NCBI GenBank assembly: GCA_013205155.1
Contig: JABMMT010000122.1
Location: forward strand, 1-11,525
Origin: Betaproteobacteria bacterium
GTDB lineage: Bacteria > Pseudomonadota > Gammaproteobacteria > Burkholderiales > Burkholderiaceae
Direction of reading: 5' to 3'
Length of the DNA: 11,525 nucleotides
Made by a program: the position numbers and the translations under genes
Notes under the pieces: generated by a model
What the model was told of the DNA's origin: nothing
What the model saw: the letters and a program-made list of their open reading frames with translations, nothing else
Database searches by the model: none
In this document: positions 1 through 6,233 of the stretch, piece by piece
Layout: each line of letters begins with the position of its first letter
Numbering within the stretch: position 1 is the first letter of the stretch

Positions 1-1323
1 ACCGAAGACCATCATGGTTTTATCCATGTAGAAGAGTTCGTTATCAAGGCCAGCATAACCAGCGGCCATTGAGCGCTTGTTCACAATAATCGTTTTTGCT
101 TTGAATGCTTCCAAGATAGGCATACCAAAGATGGGGCTACCAGGTGTGCGTGCTGCTGGGTTCACCACGTCGTTTGCACCAAGCACCAAGACCACATCAG
201 CCTGTCCAAAATCACTATTGATATCTTCCATCTCAAATACTTGGTCGTATGGCACTTCTGCTTCGGCCAAGAGTACGTTCATATGGCCAGGCATACGTCC
301 AGCTACTGGGTGGATCGCGTATTTCACAGTCACACCATGGTGAGTGAGCTTCTCAGTGAGTTCTTTTAAGGAATGCTGTGCACGAGCCACTGCTAAACCA
401 TAACCAGGAACGATGATGACAGTGTCAGCATTTTCCATCAGGAATGCAGCATCTTCAGGAGAGCCAGTCTTGTAGTTCTTTGGGCTGCCATCATCGCCAC
501 CACCAGCAACAGCTTCAGCACCGAAGCCACCAAGGAGTACGGCAAGGATGGAGCGGTTCATCGCCTTACACATAATGTAAGACAGAATCGCACCAGAAGA
601 ACCAACACATGCACCAGCAATAATCAACACAGGGTTATTTAAAGTAAAGCCAATACCGGCAGCTGCCCAACCAGAGTAACTATTGAGCATTGAGACAACC
701 ACTGGCATGTCTGCGCCACCAATCGGGATGATTAAGGTCACACCCAATATCAAAGCAATGCCACACATGACTAAGAATGCGGCATGGCTGTCGCCCATGT
801 AATAAACAACACCAGCACCCACCATACCAATTGCTAGAACTAAGTTCAGTAAATGTTGACCAGCGAAAGTCACTGGTTTGCCACTCACTTTGCCAGACAA
901 TTTACCGAAGGCAATGACAGAAGCAGTAAAGGTAATAGCGCCAATGAAAGCGCCAATAAAGAGTTCAATCTTTTGCGCGCCATTATGGTCTTGTGCTGGA
1001 TTGATGACCGCTGCAATCGCAATTAAGACGGCAGATAGACCCACAAAGGAATGCATCAAAGCAACCAGCTCAGGCATCTTAGTCATCTGGACGCGCTTAG
1101 CAGCAATGATGCCGATAATGGCACCACCAACAATCGCCACGCCAATTAAAGAAATCACTGGCTTGAAACCGGGAATGAAGAAGGTAGTAATAACGGCCAG
1201 GAGCATACCAATCATGCCGAAGGTATTGCCTTGGCGTGAAGTGGTTGGCGATGACAAGCCACGCAGTGCCAGAATAAATAGCACTGAGGAAATGAGGTAA
1301 GAAATGGCGGTGATATTTGACAT
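1..1323 (-). CDS. pntB: NAD(P) transhydrogenase subunit beta, PntB (3' end cut by window edge)
   Basis: Beta subunit of the proton-translocating transhydrogenase of the inner membrane, which uses proton re-entry to reduce NADP+ with NADH. 441 codons are open from ATG at 1323 to the left edge. The last visible residues, GYAGLDNELFYMDKTMMVFG, match the family's C-terminus, so roughly 20 residues are missing. Residues 1-260 are hydrophobic transmembrane helices. His91 (in LMHSFVGL) equals the proton-pathway His91 of the E. coli protein, and Asp205 and Asn214 (in GADMPVVVSMLNSY) fit its other conserved polar membrane residues. Residues about 300-441 are the NADP-binding domain III, with VPGYGLAVARAQ at 305-316, AIHPVAGRMPGHMN at 336-349, GANDVVNP at 382-389 and the 2'-phosphate-binding NKRS at 415-418. 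It is the last gene of the pntAA-pntAB-pntB operon, 33 bases after pntAB. The Shine-Dalgarno sequence is weak (GAGACC). Confidence 0.97.
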   Translation of the reverse strand, partial: MSNITAISYLISSVLFILALRGLSSPTTSRQGNTFGMIGMLLAVITTFFIPGFKPVISLIGVAIVGGAIIGIIAAKRVQMTKMPELVALMHSFVGLSAVLIAIAAVINPAQDHNGAQKIELFIGAFIGAITFTASVIAFGKLSGKVSGKPVTFAGQHLLNLVLAIGMVGAGVVYYMGDSHAAFLVMCGIALILGVTLIIPIGGADMPVVVSMLNSYSGWAAAGIGFTLNNPVLIIAGACVGSSGAILSYIMCKAMNRSILAVLLGGFGAEAVAGGGDDGSPKNYKTGSPEDAAFLMENADTVIIVPGYGLAVARAQHSLKELTEKLTHHGVTVKYAIHPVAGRMPGHMNVLLAEAEVPYDQVFEMEDINSDFGQADVVLVLGANDVVNPAARTPGSPIFGMPILEAFKAKTIIVNKRSMAAGYAGLDNELFYMDKTMMVFG

Positions 1324-1356
1324 TATTTTGGTCTCTATATAGATCGTGTTCTAGTT

Positions 1357-1695
1357 TTATTTAGTTCCAGTTGCATCAGATTTAGGAGCTTTTTTCTTGA
1401 ACATTTCTAGCATGCGACGGGTGACCATAAAGCCACCAAAAATATTGATAGATGCGAGGAAAACAGCAACTGCACCAATCATGCTAGTGAGCGTGATTTC
1501 ATCTCCGCCGATCACTTCGGTTTGCAATAAAGCACCCACAATAATGATTCCAGAAATGGCATTAGTAACAGCCATCAAGGGAGTATGTAGTGCTGGAGTA
1601 ACGTTCCAAACAACGTGATAACCAACAAATATGGCTAACACGAAAACAGTGATGTTTTGGACTGTGAGGATGCTTTGAAAGGCAGCGAGATCCAT
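1357..1695 (-). CDS. pntAB: NAD(P) transhydrogenase subunit alpha part 2, PntAB (membrane part)
   Basis: 112-residue membrane portion of the transhydrogenase alpha subunit. In E. coli this is the C-terminal part of a single PntA. Here it is a separate gene, as in Rhodospirillum rubrum. Three hydrophobic helices are visible at about residues 12-33, 42-58 and 69-91. Between and around them lie the conserved strings GYHVVWNVTPALHTPLM (25-41), TNAISGIIIVGALLQ (44-58) and ASINIFGGFMVTRRML (81-96). A Lys-rich tail follows (FKKKAPKSD). The ATG at 1695 is supported by AAGGA about six bases upstream. The gene lies 24 bases after pntAA and 33 bases before pntB, so co-translation from one mRNA is very likely. 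It supplies helices of the proton-conducting domain II together with PntB. Confidence 0.97.
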   Translation of the reverse strand: MDLAAFQSILTVQNITVFVLAIFVGYHVVWNVTPALHTPLMAVTNAISGIIIVGALLQTEVIGGDEITLTSMIGAVAVFLASINIFGGFMVTRRMLEMFKKKAPKSDATGTK

Positions 1696-1719
1696 AATAT
1701 TTCCTTAGAATTTTTACTA

Positions 1720-2850
1720 TTAGTTTTTGCGGATGGCTTGACCATCACGGCACATTAAGCAGGCGGTCACGATATCGTCATCCGTTGGGATCACTAACTT
1801 CGCATCTTTATCTACAATCAGCTTCAGAAAGTCAAGTAAGTTGCGTGAGTAAAGCGCTGAAGCATCTGCAGCAACCATGCTTGGTAAATTGGTATAGCCG
1901 ACAATCTTCACACCATTCACATTCACAATCTTGTCTGCTTGAGTCAGCGGACAATTACCAGATCCGTTATCACCTTTGCCAGCGGCTAAGTCGATCACTA
2001 CTGATCCAGCTTTCATATTGGTAACAGTGTCGCTGTGCAGCAGTACTGGAGGTTTGCGACCTGGAATCAATGCGGTAGTAATCACGATGTCAGCTTGTTG
2101 AGCGCGCTCTGCCACTAGAGCAGCTTGACGCTTCATCCAGCTTTCTGGCATAGGCCTTGCATAACCACCTACACCTTTTGCGATTTCACGCTCTTCATCT
2201 GTTTCATAAGGTACATCAACAAACTTAGCACCCAATGATTCAATTTGTTCTTTAGCAGCAGGGCGGACGTCAGATGCTTCAATCACTGCACCAAGACGTT
2301 TTGCTGTTGCAATTGCTTGAAGACCTGCAACACCAGTACCCAAAATTAATATACGCGCTGCCTTAACAGTGCCAGCAGCAGTCATGAGCATTGGCATGAA
2401 GCGTTGGTATTCATTGGCGGCAACCAGGACTGCTTTATAACCAGCAATGTTAGCTTGTGATGAGAGTACATCCATACTTTGTGCACGAGTAGTGCGGGGC
2501 GCAGCCTCTAATGAGAATGCTGTTACACCTTGTGCGGCCATTGCAGTGATGTTGTCATTGTCAAATGGGTCGAGCATACCCAACAGCACACTACCCGCTT
2601 TCATTTGCTTGAGTTCACTCACTTCTGGCGCCCGAACTTTAAGTACCAGTTCTGCACCAAAGGCATCTGCCACACTGCCAATCGAAGCGCCAACTGCTTC
2701 ATATGCAGAGTCAGGTTGACTAGCATGTAATCCAGCATCTTGTTGAATGACGACGGTATGACCTTGACCAATCAGTTTTTTAACGGTTTCTGGTGTTGCG
2801 GCTACTCGAGTTTCCCCGGGCCTTGTTTCCAGTGGCACTCCTATGCGCAT
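1720..2850 (-). CDS. pntAA: NAD(P) transhydrogenase subunit alpha part 1, PntAA (NAD-binding domain I)
   Basis: 376-residue soluble domain I of transhydrogenase, which binds NAD(H) and exchanges hydride with the NADP(H) on PntB. It has the alanine dehydrogenase/PntA fold. The N-terminus MRIGVPLETRPGETRVAATP is typical of the family. Residues 117-137 carry the RQD loop: Arg119, Gln124 and Asp127 align at a constant offset of 8 with Arg127, Gln132 and Asp135 of R. rubrum. The Rossmann motif is GTGVAG at 171-176 with the following ATAKRLGA. ITTALIPGRKPPVL lies at 257-270 and YTNLPSMVAADAS at 319-331. There are no membrane helices, and the C-terminus ends where the separate PntAB gene takes over. 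The start at 2850 is preceded by GGAG with a 7-base spacer. An ATG five bases upstream is out of frame. It is the first gene of the pnt operon and is transcribed away from mnmA. Confidence 0.97.
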   Translation of the reverse strand: MRIGVPLETRPGETRVAATPETVKKLIGQGHTVVIQQDAGLHASQPDSAYEAVGASIGSVADAFGAELVLKVRAPEVSELKQMKAGSVLLGMLDPFDNDNITAMAAQGVTAFSLEAAPRTTRAQSMDVLSSQANIAGYKAVLVAANEYQRFMPMLMTAAGTVKAARILILGTGVAGLQAIATAKRLGAVIEASDVRPAAKEQIESLGAKFVDVPYETDEEREIAKGVGGYARPMPESWMKRQAALVAERAQQADIVITTALIPGRKPPVLLHSDTVTNMKAGSVVIDLAAGKGDNGSGNCPLTQADKIVNVNGVKIVGYTNLPSMVAADASALYSRNLLDFLKLIVDKDAKLVIPTDDDIVTACLMCRDGQAIRKN

Positions 2851-2857
2851 GGCATGT

Positions 2858-2861
2858 CTCC
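2858..2861 (-). promoter_or_regulatory. Shine-Dalgarno of pntAA
   Basis: GGAG on the minus strand, 7 bases before the ATG at 2850. It settles the start: the other nearby ATG (2855-2853) is out of frame and too close to this motif. Confidence 0.7.
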
Positions 2862-2881
2862 AAAAGCAAAATTTTTAAAAG

Positions 2882-2896
2882 ATCTATTTTATAGAT
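2882..2896. repeat. 15-bp inverted repeat over the putative pntAA -10
   Basis: A perfect inverted repeat of ATCTAT and ATAGAT with a three-base centre TTT. Read on the minus strand it contains TATAAA (2893-2888), the best -10 candidate for pntAA, which would start transcription near 2881 and give a leader of about 30 bases. No good -35 lies 16-18 bases upstream. The dyad may be an operator half of a pair with 2904-2918 or only an AT-rich coincidence. Confidence 0.45.
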
Positions 2897-2903
2897 AAAC
2901 AGG

Positions 2904-2918
2904 GTAGGTTATACCTAC
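2904..2918. repeat. 15-bp inverted repeat GTAGGT-TAT-ACCTAC, candidate operator
   Basis: A perfect inverted repeat, 6-base arms and a 3-base centre, in the pntAA/mnmA intergenic region. Its centre (2911) is 22 bases from that of the neighbouring inverted repeat (2889), about two helical turns, so a protein could bind both on the same DNA face. It covers the place where the -35 of pntAA would lie. The arms are too short for a terminator and no T-run follows. I infer a regulator binding site but cannot name the regulator. Confidence 0.45.
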
Positions 2919-2983
2919 TTAGTTAGCTCCCAGGTTTGCCGGCTTGGTTTTTGCCTATATTCCTGCGAAATCGGGTTGAGACT

Positions 2984-3013
2984 TCTACAATAGGGGAGCT
3001 TCCAATTTATAAA
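2984..3013 (+). promoter_or_regulatory. Candidate mnmA promoter
   Basis: TCTACA (2984-2989, 4 of 6 to the -35 consensus), an 18-base spacer and TATAAA (3008-3013, 5 of 6 to the -10 consensus) would start transcription near 3020, about 13 bases before the ATG. An overlapping alternative -10, TACAAT at 2986-2991, would start near 2998 but has a poorer -35. Prediction by eye only. Confidence 0.35.
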
Positions 3014-3032
3014 GTATTCTCGCATTTTTTTG

Positions 3033-4148
3033 ATGAGCCAGCCTAATTCTTCCTCAATTCCGCCCATAAAGCCTAACAAAGTCGTCATTGGCATGTCTGG
3101 AGGGGTAGATTCGTCAGTTGCCGCCTGGATGCTAAAAGAGCAGGGCTATGAGGTCATTGGCCTGTTTATGAAGAATTGGGAAGATGACGATAACGATGAA
3201 TATTGTTCAGCACGCCAGGACTGGCTTGACGTGGTCTCGGTTGCCGACTTGATTGGCATCGATGTTGAAGCAGTCAATTTTGCAGCTGAGTATCGCGAAA
3301 GGGTCTTTGCGGACTTTTTACATGAATACGCTGCAGGGAGAACTCCTAATCCCGACGTGCTATGTAATGCCGAAATTAAATTTAAAGCCTTTTTAGACCA
3401 TGCTATGAGTTTGGGTGCCGATGCCATTGCTACTGGCCATTACGCAAGAGTGCGACATCAGGCAGGTAAAGTGGAGCTGTTAAAAGCTATAGACGCTAGT
3501 AAAGATCAAAGTTATTTTTTACATCGCCTCACTCAAGCTCAACTATCTAAGGTTTTATTTCCTCTAGGGGAAATACCCAAAACAGAAGTACGCAAAATAG
3601 CAGCAAAAATTGCACTTCCTAACGCTCGTAAAAAAGATTCCACTGGAATTTGTTTTATTGGCGAACGCCCTTTCCGTGAATTTTTAAATCGCTACCTACC
3701 TACTACACCTGGCCCAATTAAAACGCCAGAAGGTAAGATTGTTGGCGAACATATGGGTTTAGCTTTCTTTACTTTGGGTCAACGTAAGGGCATTGGTCTT
3801 GGTGGCAGTCAAGACGGCAATGGGGACGCTTGGTATGTAGCACGCAAGGATATTACTAATAACATTTTGTATGTAGCCCAGGGCCATGAACACCCATGGT
3901 TACTGGCTAACAAGCTAGAGGCGATTGATGCAAGCTGGGTTGCTGGCAGTACACCTGCATCAGGAAAGTACTCTGCCAAGACACGTTATCGTCAGGCAGA
4001 TTCTGCTTGTGACATTATCGCTGGCAAAGAAGGTCCCATGAGTTTTGAGTTGAGCTTTTCAGAAACGCAATGGGCAGTAACACCTGGACAGTCTGCCGTT
4101 TTATATGACGGCGATATTTGTTTGGGCGGCGGAATTATTTCCGCCTAA
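3033..4148 (+). CDS. mnmA: tRNA-specific 2-thiouridylase MnmA
   Basis: Adenylates and thiolates U34 of the Lys, Glu and Gln tRNAs, giving s2U34. It is a cytoplasmic PP-loop ATPase that takes sulfur from a persulfide relay. From ATG 3033 the protein has 371 residues, close to the roughly 370 of the family. The PP-loop SGGVDSS is at 22-28. NPDVLCN at 106-112 carries the catalytic Asp108 and Cys111, and STGICFIG at 203-210 carries the persulfide Cys207; these match Asp99, Cys102 and Cys199 of E. coli. GQRKGIGLGG lies at 249-258 and the C-terminal beta-barrel contains YRQADSACDI. ATG 3033 was preferred to the TTG directly before it at 3030. A stop at 2991-2993 prevents further extension, and the internal ATG in VIGMSGG would delete the PP-loop. 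No convincing Shine-Dalgarno precedes the start. The 16 residues before the PP-loop strand are Ser/Pro-rich and slightly longer than in E. coli. The gene ends 3 bases from the oppositely oriented GST gene. Confidence 0.97.
   Translation: MSQPNSSSIPPIKPNKVVIGMSGGVDSSVAAWMLKEQGYEVIGLFMKNWEDDDNDEYCSARQDWLDVVSVADLIGIDVEAVNFAAEYRERVFADFLHEYAAGRTPNPDVLCNAEIKFKAFLDHAMSLGADAIATGHYARVRHQAGKVELLKAIDASKDQSYFLHRLTQAQLSKVLFPLGEIPKTEVRKIAAKIALPNARKKDSTGICFIGERPFREFLNRYLPTTPGPIKTPEGKIVGEHMGLAFFTLGQRKGIGLGGSQDGNGDAWYVARKDITNNILYVAQGHEHPWLLANKLEAIDASWVAGSTPASGKYSAKTRYRQADSACDIIAGKEGPMSFELSFSETQWAVTPGQSAVLYDGDICLGGGIISA
4128..4145. terminator. Hairpin at the mnmA/GST convergent ends
   Basis: A perfect 7-bp stem, GGCGGAA and TTCCGCC, with loop TTAT. 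It covers the last codons of mnmA and ends one base before its TAA. It is the only strong dyad at this tail-to-tail junction and could slow polymerase from both sides. Neither strand has a following T-run, so it is not a textbook intrinsic terminator, and it may simply be coding sequence. Confidence 0.3.
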
Positions 4149-4151
4149 ACA

Positions 4152-4766
4152 TTACGCTGCCGGTGGCGCAGTCTCAATAAATGAAGTTTTAAGCATCAGT
4201 TTTTGATAGAGGCGATCAAGATTGGGGTATTGCTTTTGCCATTGGACATCTGGATAGCGGAATAGCAAATATCCGACTGCACAACCGACTGCGATATCTG
4301 CCAATGTCATTTGATTGCCATGACACCATGCACTCTCACCAAGCTGTTCTGACATTTGGCGCAAAGCTGTTTCAATCTTGCCCATTTGACGATCGACCCA
4401 GGCTGGGCTTTGTTGTTCTGCTGGACGTAAGGTGAGCTCTAAGCGGGCCAAAATACCGGCATCCATGATCCCATCGGATAGGGCCTCCCAGGTCTTAACA
4501 GAGGCACGATCGCGCGTGTCGATTGGGATCAGCTTGCTAACAGGACTTAAGCCATCAGCGTATTCGGCTATCACCCTAGAGTCATAGATCACTCCGCCAT
4601 CATCTAAAACAAGGCAGGGAACCTTGCCTAAAGGGTTGTTTTGGGTGATTTTGGTGTCAGGAGCCCAAACGTTCTCGAGAACGTGGTCAACATCTACCTT
4701 TTTTTCAAAGAAAACAATACGTACTTTACGTACGTAGGGGCTGGTAAGGGATCCGATTAGTTTCAT
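4152..4766 (-). CDS. Glutathione S-transferase family protein, YibF-like
   Basis: 204-residue cytosolic GST-fold protein, closest by eye to E. coli YibF. Substrate unknown. The N-terminal thioredoxin-like domain (about 1-78) has TSPYVRKVRI at 8-17, with Ser9 in the usual catalytic position. The cis-proline is in GKVPCLV (Pro50), and the glutathione gamma-glutamyl site is YDSRVIAEY at 61-69 (Asp62, Ser63). The helical C-terminal domain contains EALSDGIMDAGI and the fold-stabilising MTLADIAVGCAVGYL. The YibF-type ending ETAPPAA supports a complete C-terminus, and the N-terminus MKLIGSLTSPYVRKV fits the family exactly, so ATG 4766 is secure. No Shine-Dalgarno precedes it and a good -10 lies directly upstream, suggesting a leaderless mRNA. 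It stands alone, convergent with mnmA and divergent from purB. I see no functional link to either neighbour. A role in glutathione conjugation or peroxide handling is family-level inference only. Confidence 0.92.
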   Translation of the reverse strand: MKLIGSLTSPYVRKVRIVFFEKKVDVDHVLENVWAPDTKITQNNPLGKVPCLVLDDGGVIYDSRVIAEYADGLSPVSKLIPIDTRDRASVKTWEALSDGIMDAGILARLELTLRPAEQQSPAWVDRQMGKIETALRQMSEQLGESAWCHGNQMTLADIAVGCAVGYLLFRYPDVQWQKQYPNLDRLYQKLMLKTSFIETAPPAA

Positions 4767-4773
4767 AGGGCAC

Positions 4774-4802
4774 AGTATAGCGATCCTAGGAAAGCTTGGC
4801 AG
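4774..4802 (-). promoter_or_regulatory. Candidate promoter of the GST gene, predicts a leaderless mRNA
   Basis: On the minus strand CTGCCA (4802-4797, 4 of 6 to -35 consensus), a 17-base spacer and TATACT (4779-4774, 5 of 6 to -10 consensus). Standard spacing puts +1 at 4767 or 4766, that is on the base before or on the A of the ATG. Confidence 0.5.
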
Positions 4803-4825
4803 AACGCATTAAAATCAGGTTTTAT
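4796..4825 (+). promoter_or_regulatory. Candidate promoter of purB-waaA
   Basis: TTGGCA (4796-4801, 5 of 6 to -35 consensus), an 18-base spacer and TTTTAT (4820-4825, 4 of 6). TATAGA at 4823-4828 is an alternative -10 with a longer spacer. The start would fall near 4832, about 22 bases before the GTG, with AAGG at 4842-4845 as a modest ribosome site. Its -35 overlaps that of the divergent GST promoter. Confidence 0.4.
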
Positions 4826-4853
4826 AGATACATTCAGTGCAAAGGCAATTTCT

Positions 4854-6233
4854 GTGAGTCAGCCTCTTTCTACCCTTAATGCCCTTTCCCCATTAGATGG
4901 CCGTTACGCCGGAAAATTAGACGCGCTCCGCCCTTGGCTTTCTGAGTCCGCTTTTATGCGCCAACGCGTTTTTGTGGAAATTCATTGGCTTTTGGCTTTG
5001 GCTTCGGCTGGCCTACCGGATGTACCCAAAATCAATGCAGCCGATGAAAAATTCTTACTGTCTTTGCCAGAAAACTTTTCTGATGCTGATGCCCAGCGGA
5101 TTAAGGACATTGAAGCAGTAACCAATCATGATGTGAAAGCAGTTGAGTACTTCCTAAAAGAAAAAGTCTCAGGCCGACCTGATCTATTAAAAGCCAGTGA
5201 GTTCATTCACTTTGCCTGCACTTCTGAAGACATTAATAACACCTCGCATGGTTTGATGTTGCGCGGTGCTCGCGATGAAGTGTTATTGCCACAGTTAAAC
5301 AAGATTCTGTCAGTGCTGACCGATTTGGCCATCGAGCATGCAAAAGTACCTTTGCTATCGCGTACTCATGGTCAACCTGCCTCGCCAACTACTCTTGGCA
5401 AAGAAATTGCTAATTTTGCTAAAAGACTAGAGCGAGCCATTGATGCGATTGCTGCTGTTCCCTTGCTTGGCAAGATGAATGGTGCGGTAGGTAACTACAA
5501 CGCCCATATTGCTGCATATCCTGACTTTGATTGGGAGAACTTTTCTAAAGGAGTGGTGGAGAAGCGCTTAGGCTTAACTTTTAATCCCTACACCATTCAA
5601 ATTGAGCCTCATGATGGCATGGCGCAATTATTTGATGCCATTGCACGTGCTAATACGATCCTGCTAGATATGGATCGTGATTTCTGGGCTTACATTTCTG
5701 TTGGCTACTTTAAGCAGCGTACTAAAGCGGGCGAAATTGGCTCTTCAACGATGCCGCATAAAGTCAATCCGATTGACTTTGAAAACTCTGAGGGCAATTT
5801 GGGTGTGGCCAATGCCTTGCTTCGTCACCTGGCAGAAAAATTGCCGATCTCCCGCTGGCAGCGTGACCTGACTGACTCTACAGTATTGCGTAATTTAGGC
5901 CCAGCATTTGGCCATAGTGTTTTAGCTTATGACAGCGCCCTACGTGGTCTCACTAAGTTGGAAGTCAATCATGCTGCTATTGCTGCTGACCTGGATTCAT
6001 GTTGGGAGGTATTGGCAGAGCCAGTTCAAACCGTCATGCGCCGTTATGGCATTGAGAATCCATATGAGCAATTAAAAGAGCTCACTCGCGGAAAAGGGAT
6101 TAATCAACTCGATCTGCAAAACTTTATTCGAGGATTAAAGATTCCTGAGGATGCTAAAGCCCGCTTGCTCGAGATGACTCCCTCATCATATTTAGGTAAG
6201 GCGGTCGAACTGACCGAACGTCTGAAAAAGTGA
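4854..6233 (+). CDS. purB: Adenylosuccinate lyase PurB
   Basis: Cleaves SAICAR to AICAR and adenylosuccinate to AMP, each releasing fumarate, in purine synthesis. A cytoplasmic homotetramer of the fumarase/aspartase superfamily. 459 residues against about 456 in E. coli. FACTSEDINNTSHG is at 120-133. SRTHGQPASPTT at 169-180 contains the catalytic-region His172. The superfamily signature GSSTMPHKVNP is at 296-306 with the flexible-loop serines 297/298, followed by DFENSEGNLG. The C-terminal LTRGKGI is present. The start is GTG at 4854, giving an N-terminus that runs into the conserved LSPLDGRYAGKL. No ATG upstream in frame fits. AAGG at 4842-4845 is a moderate ribosome site. The TGA stop overlaps the waaA GTG start in GTGA, so purB and waaA form an operon. 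Confidence 0.98.
   Translation: MSQPLSTLNALSPLDGRYAGKLDALRPWLSESAFMRQRVFVEIHWLLALASAGLPDVPKINAADEKFLLSLPENFSDADAQRIKDIEAVTNHDVKAVEYFLKEKVSGRPDLLKASEFIHFACTSEDINNTSHGLMLRGARDEVLLPQLNKILSVLTDLAIEHAKVPLLSRTHGQPASPTTLGKEIANFAKRLERAIDAIAAVPLLGKMNGAVGNYNAHIAAYPDFDWENFSKGVVEKRLGLTFNPYTIQIEPHDGMAQLFDAIARANTILLDMDRDFWAYISVGYFKQRTKAGEIGSSTMPHKVNPIDFENSEGNLGVANALLRHLAEKLPISRWQRDLTDSTVLRNLGPAFGHSVLAYDSALRGLTKLEVNHAAIAADLDSCWEVLAEPVQTVMRRYGIENPYEQLKELTRGKGINQLDLQNFIRGLKIPEDAKARLLEMTPSSYLGKAVELTERLKK

Noticed and set aside
878..1300. 140-codon open frame on the plus strand
   Set aside because: It is antisense to pntB, whose translation matches the family residue by residue; the plus-strand peptide has no recognisable domain.
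1334..1343. 10-bp palindrome TCTATATAGA between pntAB and pntB
   Set aside because: Short, AT-rich and inside an operon; no T-run or promoter-like spacing, so chance is likely.
3030..3032. TTG as the mnmA start
   Set aside because: An ATG follows immediately in frame and neither has a ribosome site; ATG is the simpler choice.
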